A stretch of DNA of 64,000 nt, taken from the NCBI GenBank assembly GCA_029706075.1, contig JAINUG010000138.1, forward strand, positions 310,001 through 374,000, read 5' to 3'. A program made the position numbers and the translations under genes. The stretch is from Aldrovandia affinis (taxonomy: Eukaryota > Chordata > Actinopteri > Notacanthiformes > Halosauridae). The notes under the pieces were generated by a model that saw nothing but the letters and a program-made list of their open reading frames with translations, had not been told where the DNA came from and ran no database searches. This document shows, piece by piece, positions 10,441-21,060 of this stretch; the stretch's first letter is position 1, and each line of letters opens with the position of its first letter.

Positions 10441-13400
10441 CTATATTTTGGCAGTTACCAGTATGTAGATATCAAAGGAAGGTTAAAGATGGAATATGTC
10501 ACAGGCAAGGTATTTATTAGTTGTGAACTGCCAGAAGCAAGATTGCTAGCCACCCTGGCTATGAGGCATGAAAAAAGTTGATGCAGGGTTTACACGTGTA
10601 ATGATACAAAATCAGTTTAGAAAGGTATTTTTTGGGGACATATTCAATATAACTCTATAAGAAATAGTATTTTAATATTCTGGTGTTAGCCAGTGAGCAA
10701 AAAATGGCATCCATTATGTTATTTTGAACATGTTGGCTGAAAATATCATAAATGTGCATATCCTTTTCAGTGTTGCCAGATGCATGAAATGCAGATGCAA
10801 ATGCAGATTCCCTTTCTTATAAAATCCCCTATCTATCATTGACTCCTGTACATTTTTACTTTCCCCATTCATTTTTAAAAACACCATCATTTAGGGGATT
10901 ACCCCCCACTTTGACAACCCTGATCCTTTTATGTAAAAATATATATTTTTGCATCTGTGTCCTGCAATTGGGAACTATGAACAGATGGTATTATTGGTAG
11001 AAGTAGATCTGAAATAGATATTGACCAACGACAAAAATTAATTTTTTGGGGCAGGAAAATTAAGAAGAAGATGAATACAAGGAAGAGTTAGGAAGAAACA
11101 CAAAATAACTCGCTTGGGGCTTTATTGTGTGGCTGTGTAAAGTTTAATCTGAATTCTGTGTGTTTACATGAAGTCTGAGAGTACAGAAGTTAATGTTTGT
11201 AAGGACTGAGAGTATTGCAGTTATTTCTGTGGAAGAACCTGAAAAGTCTCAGTGCTGTGTAGGTTTGGGGTATGCCCCGCCAAACCACAACTTGGCAGAT
11301 GGCATACCTGCCATCCCAATGGGAGCACAGACACACATTCTGCCCCACTGCTTTGGGAATAACCTTAGCCACAGAGGGTCCTATCCCCCCCACACCTACC
11401 TTTCAGTGTGAGCAGGAAAGTCATAGTTTTGCATGCTATCTCAGCGTTACTGATTAACTTCTACATGCCACAATGGCTCAAATAAACTGTTAGATAGGTG
11501 TGATATGGTGGTCTTGCGGGTATAAATATGGACGACCCGCCACTGAATATGCCAAATGGAAATTAGAAGTTCTTGATGTTCTAAGAAACATGATGACAAA
11601 TTACACCCAAACCCCATCACTTTTTTAAAGCCCATAAAGAACATGCACACACACTCATACGGACATGCATATGCACACCCCTCTCCTTGTCAGGCTACCC
11701 GTGTGGTTTTACTCAGCTGACTGATAATAGCAGACACAGAAATCCTCTTATCCTGTTCTCTCCAATGGAACCAGCCACTTCCTCAGCAGGCCCAAGAGTT
11801 GGAGCGCTGCCATGAGATACCCAGCTATTTATTGCCTGTTTCCCCCCAAAGGGAGCCTGCGCTTCCTGCTTGGCTTAACATCCGACAGGACGCAACGCAG
11901 TCGGATTCCGAGGCCGGGGGTTCGTACTTCCTTTGCGTCGCACTTGTTTTTTTCTCCCAAGGAGCCAGAGAGAGAGATTTATGTCAACCTTTGCCATTTC
12001 AGATGTAAACCGTCGTGGTCTAAAAGCGTGTGCTCCCACATTCACACACACACTTTTTTTGCTCCCTGTATTCCTTAAATTGGAACATATGGACTGGATT
12101 TCCTTCCTGAATGAACTGTTACGTAACAAGGTCACAGAAAACAAAGGTTAACATAGTCAGGGACATCTGAATTTGAGGATTTCTACCAGAAATATGTATG
12201 AGAATTGGACATTATCACTAAAATACTCCCCACATTCCACTTTTTCTTTTAACAATTTAATTTCAAGCAGAATAACGAGAGACTTTATTGTTCTCTCTCA
12301 AAACATTCATGCTTCCCTCTTCACTCATGCCAGCATCCAGACCATGGTTAAATCATAGCCTTCTGAATGTGACATTTAGTTGATGCTTTAACTTCACTCG
12401 GCACACATAGCTTTGTGTTTTAAAATTAATATGTTAATAATAGTAATAATTCACTATTTTAAAACATTTAATCCAAAGAAAATGGCTGCAAACTTGATGT
12501 TTTCTTAAATTTTTTGGATGTTTTTATCACTGATGGAATTGGAATGAAATTGGAATGAAATTTCTCCAAAACATAATCTGTCAGTAGAACATGACATATG
12601 TGCTTCAAGCAGAAGTCAGAGTTCACAATGGAAAATAGCTATGTGACTGAAACCACCAAAAATAAGTGGTTTGCTATAATGTGATGCTTTGTTTCCAAAA
12701 ACATACGAAGTGGGCAAAAATGGAACAAGGTTATAGTAAACAGCAGCTTAGGCTGAAGAAGTACTATTCTTGCTATGTCCTCCCTTTGTCATTATAAGCT
12801 TCCATGTGCATGAGTCACACTGAAATATAATACTGTCATATCCATAAAGACGTCAGTTTCATTGTGTGATAGAGCCAGTGTATGAATGAAATATGAGTTT
12901 GCACATTGCTTGCTTCTGCATAAAGGGCACCTGAGGTGAAATGAGAAATTAGATAATTTTTTGTTGTTGTTATTAATAATTACCTGTTATCAATTAGCAT
13001 ATGAAAATGGAGTAAAAAAAACTGTATTTGACATTTTTAATAACTGAAGGCATTGTGTTGGCAAAATAAGCATGCACAGACAATAAAGTACAGTAGAGTA
13101 GATTACCTTTATGTGTATAGTTGGTAAATGCTTTATACAATCAAAACTTGACTTGTTTATTTTATTTTTTCAGAGAACCTGTCATGGTGTGCTTTAAATT
13201 CATTTTTTTCTTTTTTTTAATACATATTTCTCATTTTATTGTTTTAATTGTTTTATTGTACCATAGGCTCTAACCATAGGCATTATTTCAAATGTATTTA
13301 TTTTTTCCTGTAAAACTATGTTCTTTCAATGTATAGTGGTACATTTTGAGTGCAAGACACTAATGTGTGTCCTGTTCAGAAATAAGTATTTAGGGGAAAT

Positions 13401-14362
13401 CACCTCAAACCACACTACAATCCTTATTTGACTTTGCTATAATTTAGTCTTCCTCATGTTATTTAAGTTGGTCATAGGAAGTACATTTTTGAAGTAAATA
13501 CCAATGAGCTCAGGTGGCATTACTGAAATCAAAAATGTACTCTGAAAGCCTTATTCTTCCACCCCCCCCCGCACACACACACCCTACCCCAAGAAAGATT
13601 TCCTGCAGTCACGGTAACTCCAGTGGTATTGGGCACAAATCAGTCTGAGATTCACTAAGTGTATAACATAAGACCTTTTCAAATCCGGAACATTCCTTTC
13701 GCTCTAGTTCAAACATGTCCCCCTAATAGTAGGCTTTGTGCTTTTTATTGATGGGACTGCTGCTACAATATGGCAGGTTTTTATTTTTTTATTTAAATTT
13801 CAAGAGGCAAGTGCCTGCTTACTGTTGTCCCTCACACAAAAGTAGCTTTTGACTAATTCATTCAGATATAGAAGTGTGAATTCCACTTTAGAAATTAATT
13901 TGTGTTGAAAAAAGTGAAATGTGTTATTGCAAATAGAAATGACTTTTTCATGTAATCAAAGCCATTGCTTTACAATGTGAAGCCTAAGGCCTAAGCCCTT
14001 TACAAAAGCCTGCACTTTGGTGATGCATTTCTGTGGAGTGTGGACAGACGTGTGCAAGTGTTTGAGGGCCCATGGGTATAAGAGAACATTTTGTTTAAAT
14101 GCCTGAGTGCATCCTCGTAGAGGATATAAGAAGGCTGTCTTTATATGTTTTCGCGCTGAACTGTTACTGTACTTAATTGAGTTCTATCTGACTATGCTTT
14201 GCTACTCAAATTCTTATCAATACGTCAATGTTTGGTGCTGGAGAATATTGTAATGAGGTTCACTATATGCAAAATGTTGAGAGAGGGCAACCCAACATTA
14301 GAAATGAGATCTAGCATGATCACTCACATGCTGGTAAATTTGCTACTGTATAGCAAGCAAGT
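10441..14362. other. Long unassigned AT-rich stretch
   Basis: Nearly 4 kb with no recognised element apart from homopolymer and short (CA) runs near 13.56 kb. The 60-90-codon frames near 11.8-12.1 kb occur on both strands at once and have no family signature. Unique non-coding DNA is the best description. Confidence 0.5.
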
Positions 14363-14363
14363 T

Positions 14364-14512
14364 GGTGGTTCTGTGTGGCTCAGTAGGTAGAGCATGGCAT
14401 TGGCAACGGTTAGGTTGTGGGTTCAATCCCCACTGGGACTACATATACTGAAAAATGTATGCATTCACTACTGTAAATTGCTTTGGATAAAAGTGTCTGC
14501 TAAATAGCATAT
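14364..14512 (+). mobile_element. Short tRNA-headed SINE with an L2-type 3' tail
   Basis: The head is tRNA-like: gtggctcagtaggtagagca (A box) and GGTTCAATCC (B box, near 14419). About 45 bases later comes gctttggataaaagtgtctg followed by ctaaat, matching the 3' terminus of the L2 elements in this window (tcgctctggataagagcgtc followed by tgctaaatg at 28 kb and 40 kb). This fits a SINE that borrows an L2 3' tail for recognition by L2 reverse transcriptase. It is not a functional tRNA gene, since the acceptor stem does not pair. Confidence 0.8.
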
Positions 14513-16356
14513 ATACTGTATATATAAGCTGGTGATAAACCTGAATTCTCTGACTGTGATCCTGGTTTTATAAAACTGCAGAGCTAACCATTACAGACAA
14601 ACCTAGAGCAACCTAGCAACTGGATAGACAAAGTTATCTAGGACTGCCAGAGGTCATTGAATAAGTAATGCCAATTCTGGAACTGAAAGAACCAGTTAAC
14701 TTTGGTAGCTAAGATATGTAGGTCATGTCAGACAGCTTGTATTGTCTAGAGATGTTTCCTAGCTAGCATCACTAAAGCGAGTCTCTCATCTGCTAACTAG
14801 CTAACTGAATCACAATTAGCACATCAATGATGCTGGCTTTCTATAGTTTTACTAACTTGGGAATGATCAGTTTGCTTCTTTGTTTACATTATGTGTGCCG
14901 TGGCAGCTCAGAAAAATAACTTGATAGCATTCAGGGGTGTGGTCCTTCTGGTAAGGTGAAAACATTCTGTTTTCATGTGGTTTCACTAATTGGTTAGAAA
15001 CGTCACGCTAGTGCTTGGATCTATGGGTAATATGCTTCAGAAAAATAAATAGAATAAAAAATAGAAAAGGTTCATGGTGAACTGATAGATAGAAAGAAGT
15101 AGAAGTAGTCAAAGAAGTGTGCACAGGAACCGGATTTGAAGTGCACAAAAGCTCAAGTGTGTAGATTGGGACAAGGCCAATGCAGCTGATTTGTGCCAGA
15201 ACTAATAAACAAATGCAAAAGTGTACTAGTAATGCAAATGGATATTGCTTTGCAATTACCATTATTCATATGCTTTGTTATTACTGTAATTATATTTCTG
15301 GGTGTTTTTGTTTGACCTCTCTTGCAAGAATTTGTTTTAAATGGTCTTTAGAGGTTTAGAACCTTTGAGAGGTTTAGATTGTTAGCTTTTGAAATTTGAC
15401 ACAAATCTATTAGTTTAACCAATTTAAAGGTGAGGTCTCTGTCTCCTCTATTTGTATCTAGAAAAAAATGTGTCACTAGGCTCTGAGCTGCAACTGACCA
15501 TAAAAAAACATTTATGTAACCTTATTCGTTTAGAGTGTAACTGGACAGTAGCCCAGATACAAATAATCTGTATTTACCCAAACATTTGGCAATATTTGTT
15601 GGGGTGCTTTCACCACTCACAAAGTGTTACCACAAGAAGACACTGCTTTAATCCAGGCCTGTATTACCTCCAGGTAGAATAGTGTTAACACAGTCCACAT
15701 GCCCCCAGGTGTAATACTGTTAAAACGATATGTGTCTAGTAGGTAGTATGGTCCATGTATGTCAACAAGGTGACTGTTTGAGGGCTCCTATCAATCATAG
15801 GGGACTCCAGGCAGGCAGGACTGTAAAGCCGACTCCAATTTTACTGTCATAGGCAACATCTGCAGGCTGTTCTGCCTGTGCAAGTTCACCTGACAGTTTC
15901 TTTCAGCCGTGGAGTCATCCAGTTCAATTTCCTCTCCACAAGATAAAATCAGCCGGAGAGAGTTTGTATAGATGGTATCGTGTAAAAATAGCAGGCCGGC
16001 AATGGGGCACTTCCTTCCTGAGGTCCTTTATCCAGGAACACATGCTGCCATGGCAACCCAGGGGATGACACTAGGAGTAACAAAGAGGCCCTTTTGCACT
16101 CAGTGAAAAGTGGTCCGTCATAAGGGCTCAGTCCACAGAACAGGCCTTAGAGCAGAGCAGGGGCTTGCATCTTGCAATAAAACCAAAGAATAAACATGGC
16201 CAGACTCTCTTTATTTCTCTCTTTTGCCTTGAAAAGGAAGCAGAGGGAGGGAGCGTTCAAATAAGGGTCTTTATTTTGATTGGTTTTGCCTCTTTCACTT
16301 GCATGACTGTAAATGGAATGATACATGCGGCTAATGGTATTCCACTCAAAAGTAAA
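14513..16356. other. Unassigned sequence
   Basis: No gene or repeat recognised. The 15.77-16.15 kb part is less AT-rich and has normal complexity, so it could be conserved non-coding DNA, but nothing in the sequence alone proves this. Confidence 0.45.
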
Positions 16357-16588
16357 AGATGAAGAGAACCCGATTAAACAAATAACAAACAAAAAAAATG
16401 CCTTTTTAAAATATATTTACTGAGCAAAATGACACAACATCTATATTCTTTGTTGGAAAAAGTATGTGAACCTCTAGAATTATCAGTTTAATTAAGGGGG
16501 TAATTAAAGTCAGGTGTTTCAATCAATGGGATGACCATCAGGTGTGAGTTTGGGTGGCCCTGCCCTATGTAAAAAACATAAACCTGGG

Positions 16589-16954
16589 TCTCATCTCATC
16601 TCATCTCATTGTCTAAGCCGCTTATTCCTGGTCAGGGTCGCGGGGGGGCTGGAGCCTATCCCAGCATGCATAGGGGCGAGAGGCAGGAATAAACCCTGGA
16701 CAGGTCACCAATCCATCGCAGGGCACACACACACCATTCACTCACACACTCATACCTACGGGCAATTTAGACTCTCCAATTAGGCTAACGTGCATGTCTT
16801 TGGACTGTGGGAGGAAACCGAGTACCCGGAGGAAACCCACGCGGACACGGGAGAACATGCAAACTCCACACAGAAAGGCCCCCGGCCTGGATTCGAACCC
16901 GAGACTTTCTTGCTGTGAGGCGACAGTGCTATCCACTGCACCACCGTGCCGCCC
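16589..16954 (-). mobile_element. tRNA-headed SINE with TGAGA-repeat tail, copy 3
   Basis: Same family as 1448-1786 and 6005-6369, in minus orientation: the tail (tctca)n is at the left and the head ends in gccgccc at the right. The flanking duplication is TAAACCTGGG (16579-16588) and TAAACCTTGG (16955-16964), one mismatch in ten. It sits in the family C Tc1 5' region, upstream of the transposase start, so it is younger than that Tc1. Confidence 0.9.
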
Positions 16955-17012
16955 TAAACCTTGGTCTTCACTATCAAATTCTGGTCTTCACCATAGAGGT
17001 TTGTGGAAGCCA

Positions 17013-18001
17013 TGCCTCGATCAAAGGAGATTTCTGAGGATCTCCGAAAAAGAGTTGTCGATGCTCATCAGACTGGAAAAGGTTACAAAATAATTTCGAA
17101 AGAGTTTGGGCTCCACCAATCCACTGGCAGATAGTGTACAAATGGCGAAAATTCAACACCAATGTTACTCCCCCCAGGCGTGGTTGTCCAACAAAAATCA
17201 CTCCAAGAGCAAGGTGTACAATATTCAAGGAGGTCACAAAGAACTGCAGGGTAATATCTACAGGCCTCTCTTGCATTGGCTAATGTCAGTGTTCATGTGT
17301 CCACCATCAGGAAAGCACTGAACAGGAATGGTGTGCATGGGAGGATAGCAAGGAGGAAGACACTACTCTCCAAAAAGAACATTGCTGCCCATCTAAAGTT
17401 TGCTAAAGATCACCTGGATGCGCCAGAAGACAATTGGAAGAATGTTCTGTGGACGGATTAATTAAAAATATTACTTTTTGGCTTAAATTAGAAATTATAT
17501 GTTTGGCAAAAACCAAACACTGCATTCCAACATAAGAAACTCATCCCAACCGTGAAACACGGTGGTGGCAGTATCATGGTTGCTTTGCTGCCTCGGGACC
17601 AGGATGGCTTGCCATCATTGACAGAACTATGAATTCTGGATTGTACCAGCAAATTCTACAGGAGAATTTCAAGGTATCCGTCCTTGAACTGAAGCTCAAG
17701 AGAAGGTGGGTCATGCAGCAAGACAACGACCCTAAAGTCAGTCTACCAAAGAATGGTTGAAGCAAAATAAATGTTGTGTTTTGGAATGGCTGAGTCAAAG
17801 TCCAGACCTTCATCCAATAGAAATGTTGTGGCAGGACCTGAAGCGAGGAGTTCATGCCAGGAAGCCCACCAACGTAACTAAAAGCGGTTGAAGCGGTTCT
17901 CTAAGGTGGAACGGGCCAAAATTCCTCCAAGCCGATGTGCTGGACTGATCAACAGTTACCAGAAACGTTTGGTTGAAGTCATTGCTGCTCAAGGGGGTTA
18001 G
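17013..18001 (+). pseudogene. Tc1-like transposase pseudogene (family C)
   Basis: The ATG at 17013 opens with MPRSKEISEDLRKRVVDAHQ, the typical start of a Tc1 N-terminal helix-turn-helix. Frameshifts follow near 17.1 and 17.28 kb. The 17276-17461 frame covers the second HTH and runs to NVLWTD, the first catalytic aspartate, directly followed by a stop. Later traces are QQDNDPK (second D, near 17.72 kb) and PDLHPIEMLW (E, near 17.82 kb). All three catalytic residues can be read, but in different frames with several stops, so no active enzyme is possible. Its length from start to stop (about 330 codons) matches an undeleted Tc1 transposase. Confidence 0.82.
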
Positions 18002-18479
18002 ACCAGTTACTGAATGCAAAGGTTCGCATACTTTTTCAGACAAAGATATTTAATGTTGGATCATTTTGTTCAATAAATAAATGAAAAAGTATCATGTTTT
18101 GTGTGTTATTTGTTTAACTGGGTTCTCTTTATCTATTTGTAGGACTTTTTACATTTTACATAAAATGTATGCAGAAACGCAGAAAATTCTAAAGGGTTCA
18201 CAAACTTTTTATCACCACTGTATCTGAAGCAATCTGTTACATTATTGAAAAGTTGAACAGCTTGGAAGCCATTGCTGATTGACCCATCCAGCAAGCGATA
18301 TATGTCACCATCTGTAAGTAATCAGAGCTTCTGAGAGATAATAAGTAGTCCCAGTTGTGTTTTTTAGTAAAGTGATTCCCTTCTGCTGATGCAACTTCGT
18401 TTTGAGGAGCCATATGCATTATGTTCACACCACTTGTCAGATAGTTATGTGTTCATAAAATAACAAAAACCTGATCAAA

Positions 18480-19077
18480 AACACCCTCCAGAAGAAGCTT
18501 GATAAAGAAGCAAAGAAGGCTATATAAAAGAAACAATATAAGTAATGAGTTATATTGTATGCTCAAATTAATTCATACTAATACAATTGCTCAGAGAAAC
18601 CTTTTTTTAAAGATTTTTTCAATTTTATTTAACAAATATTATTTTCCCAAAATGATATGTCACAATTATTCATACCCCTGTTTTCTGTACGTTGTCCACC
18701 CATCCCTCACAAGGATTAATCATATACTGATACATACTGAGTCATCTTCTATAGTGTTTTATGAAATTGGTGAACATATTTGGGGAATGTTGACCATTCG
18801 TCTAGAGAGAATCTTTCAAAACCCTTCAGATTGTGGTAATTTAACCATTTCTTGGTTGATTTTGAGATTGAGCATTGCTTTTCTTGGGATCATTGTCTTG
18901 CTGAAAGATTTATTTGCTGCTAAGTTTAAGCTTCCTGGCAGAGGGAACCACATTTTTGGTCAAAATGTATTGCTACTTTTGTGATTTCATTGACCTTAAC
19001 AATAGCCCCAGGATAAGTAGATCCAAAACAACCCTATAACATCAAAGATTTCACTGTACGTATGACATTTTTTAAAT
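18480..19077. mobile_element. Truncated Tc1-like fragment, family B
   Basis: The segment with gaaggctatataaaagaaac and atattgtatgctcaaa, then atatgtcacaattattcatac, matches the left TIR region of the element at 6783-7819. The 161-codon plus-strand frame at 18499-18984 is an antisense shadow of Tc1 sequence and not a gene. The far end is lost at the solo LTR. Confidence 0.65.
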
Positions 19078-19081
19078 ATAC

Positions 19082-19668
19082 TGTGGCAGCCCAAGGGGCT
19101 GCACAAGGAAATGGCTGCCTGGCCTACAACACATAGGAGCCAGGAAACACTACATTTCTCAGCAGGCCACAGTTACACCTGAGCCGAGTCAAGCAATGGG
19201 GACTAACGGCCAGCTGAAGGCCATTTCAAGGCCTATTTAAAGGGCTGATTCACATCACACATGGAAAGGAGTAGGAACGTGTTTGGGAAGGAGTTGCTGA
19301 GGGTGTTTGGAGAGTGAGTACTGTGAAGTCGATTGACCAGACAGTATTTGGAGAAAGAGTGTTTTGGAGTGTTTTTGTGTATGAATTGGATTGTTTTGAG
19401 GACCCCCTTTGGATTGACTACGGACTGGATTGCGGAACGGAACTGGATAACGGAATTAGATTTTTGGACATTGACAACGAGTAGGATTGTGGACTTTGTG
19501 TTTGTATTCCCCCGAATACCCCGCCCTTTGTTTTGTGTAGCGTTTGTCAAGATTATTAGTTTAATAAATCATTGTTTTGTTTTTGAATACTGCCTCCTCC
19601 TTCTTCTTTAACTTGCCTACGACCTCTGCAAGGTCCGTGCGTGTCGCCCAACCCCTGGGGACACCACA
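19082..19668 (+). mobile_element. Solo LTR, same family as the 20.3-23.7 kb element
   Basis: It starts TGTGGCAGCCC and ends GGGGACACCACA, with a perfect 4-bp duplication ATAC at 19078-19081 and 19669-19672. It contains a TATA-like tatttaaaggg near 19.24 kb and a polyadenylation signal, aataaatcatt, near 19.56 kb. It aligns end to end with the LTRs at 20348 and 23072 but with many differences (roughly 15% by eye) and in the opposite orientation. It is therefore an older or different subfamily member left by LTR-LTR recombination. Confidence 0.9.
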
Positions 19669-19671
19669 ATA

Positions 19672-20258
19672 CACTACCGGTCAAAAGTTTTAGAACACCC
19701 CCATTATCCAATTTTTACTGAAATTTAAGCAATTCAAGTCCAGTGAATAACCTGAAATGGTACAAAGGTGTCAATATTTCATCAGTCCATAAGACCTTCT
19801 TCCAGTCTTCAGTAGGCCACTGGTGGTGCTTCATGGCCCAGGCAAGCCTCATTTTATTTTGCCATCTTATCAATGGCTTTCTTACTGCCACTTGACCTGT
19901 CAAACCTGCAGCTCGAAGTCTTCTCTTCACAGTTGAAACTGAGACTTCCTTACTTCGACCAGTGTTAAGCTGTGCTTGAAGCTGGTGTCCTGTGAGCCAC
20001 CTATCACGCAAGCTGTTGACTCTCAGAAACTTGTCTTCTGATTTTGTTGTGGCTTTGGATCTGCCAGACCTGTTCCTGTCAGTTTCCTCCAGTTTCCAAG
20101 TGCCTTTTGATGGTGTAGGAAACTACTTACTGACAAAAAATTTACATTCTTTTTCAGTTTTTGGTAACTTAAACTTTTTTTTTTTTTTAAACCTCTGGCA
20201 GTTTACCGCTTACCTTTGTATCATTTCAGGTTATTCACTGGACTTGAACTGTATAGTG
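19672..20258 (-). mobile_element. Tc1-like transposon, family D, internally deleted
   Basis: The left end is CACTACCGGTCAAAAG after TA at 19670-19671. The subterminal ttcaagtccagtgaataacc (about 19735-19754) is inverted at 20225-20247, after which the right end is shortened to gtatagtg before TA at 20259-20260. About 55 bp of the right TIR and most of the transposase are missing. The solo LTR at 19082-19668 was inserted exactly at the left tip. Confidence 0.75.
19715..20110 (-). pseudogene. Tc1 transposase N-terminal remnant (family D)
   Basis: The minus-strand frame contains SVSTVKRRLRAAGLTG (second HTH) and WKKVLWTDE (first catalytic aspartate), then runs into TIR sequence. The second D and the E are deleted. 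Upstream, to about 20110, in-frame residues of the paired-like N-terminus can be read without a clear start. Inactive. Confidence 0.75.
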
Positions 20259-20285
20259 TACAGTATATAGGTATATGAATATATA

Positions 20286-20287
20286 CA

Positions 20288-20347
<60 letters not shown>
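20286..20347. repeat. (TA)n microsatellite
   Basis: About 31 TA units directly left of the 3' LTR, with a short continuation (atatatatata) at 23672-23682 on the other side of the LTR element. The element evidently inserted into a TA tract, so its target-site duplication cannot be told apart from the repeat. Confidence 0.95.
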
Positions 20348-20350
<3 letters not shown>

Positions 20351-20946
20351 GGTGTCCCCAGGGGTTGGGCGACACTCACGGACCTTGCAGAGGGCGTAGG
20401 CAAGTTCAAAAACACAGAGGAGGCAGTATTCAGAACAAAAATGATAATTTATTTAACTACTACTGACAAACACAAAACACAGGGTGGGGTCTTCAGGGAA
20501 TACAAACACAAAGTCCACAAATCCTTTCTCGTCGTCAATGTCCAATCCAATTCCAAAATCCAGTTCAGTTCCGTAATCCAGTCCGTAGTCAATCCAAAGG
20601 GGGTCCTCAAAACAATCCAATTTTCATACACAAACAAACACACTCCAACAGTCTTTCCAATTCCTGGCTGGTCAACGACTTCACAGGTTTCTCTCTCTTC
20701 AAACACACACAGCAACTCCTCTCAAACACTTTCCTACTCCTCTCAAACACTTTCCTACTCCTCTCCAAGTGTGATGGGATTCAGCCCTTTAAATAGGCCT
20801 CAAAATGGCTTTCAGCTGGTCATTAGTCCCATCAATTGACTTGACTTAGGTGTGACTGTGGCCTGCTGGGAAATGTAGTGTTTCCTAGCTCCCATGTGTT
20901 GTAGGCCAAGCAGCCATTTATTTGGGCAGCCCATTGGGCTGCCACA
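20348..20946 (-). repeat. 3' LTR of the Gag-only element
   Basis: Bounded by TGTGG and CCACA on both strands. It contains a TATA-like tatttaaaggg (minus strand, about 20786-20797), a polyadenylation signal (aataaatt, about 20442-20449) and a duplicated block at about 20715-20765 built from ctcctctcaaacactttcct. Nearly identical to 23072-23671. Confidence 0.92.
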
Positions 20947-20962
20947 CACCCTCCTCCTCAGC
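20947..20962 (-). promoter_or_regulatory. Polypurine tract next to the 3' LTR
   Basis: On the minus strand the bases before the 3' LTR read gctgaggaggagggtg, an almost pure purine run directly abutting TGTGG. Such a tract primes plus-strand DNA synthesis in LTR elements and fixes the orientation of this one. Confidence 0.75.
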
Positions 20963-21060
20963 TCTGACCTCGGGAGGGCTGAGCGGCCTATGTCCAGCGG
21001 CCACCAGGAGGGTCCCCCTCTCCAGGTCCACTCAGGAAGTGTACCCCCTGGGTCAAACAT

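Larger units (their letters stand above)
16357..18222 (+). mobile_element. Tc1-like transposon, family C, split by a SINE
   Basis: The right end reads tttttatcaccactgta, ending at TA 18221-18222. The right TIR is about 200 bp. Its inner part (agagaacccagttaaacaaa in reverse complement) matches 16360-16480 at the left, so the left TIR is missing its outer ~85 bp and the border at 16357 is approximate. Inside are a broken transposase (17013-18001) and a SINE (16589-16954). Confidence 0.8.

Noticed and set aside
14364-14450. tRNA gene
   Set aside because: A and B boxes are present but the acceptor stem does not close and an L2-like tail follows; it is a SINE head.
18499-18984. 161-codon plus-strand open frame
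   Set aside because: Lies within the Tc1 family B fragment and reads across non-coding or antisense transposon sequence; no domain.
20286-20347. Functional palindrome or cruciform regulatory site
   Set aside because: Simple (TA)n microsatellite that served as the target of the LTR element.
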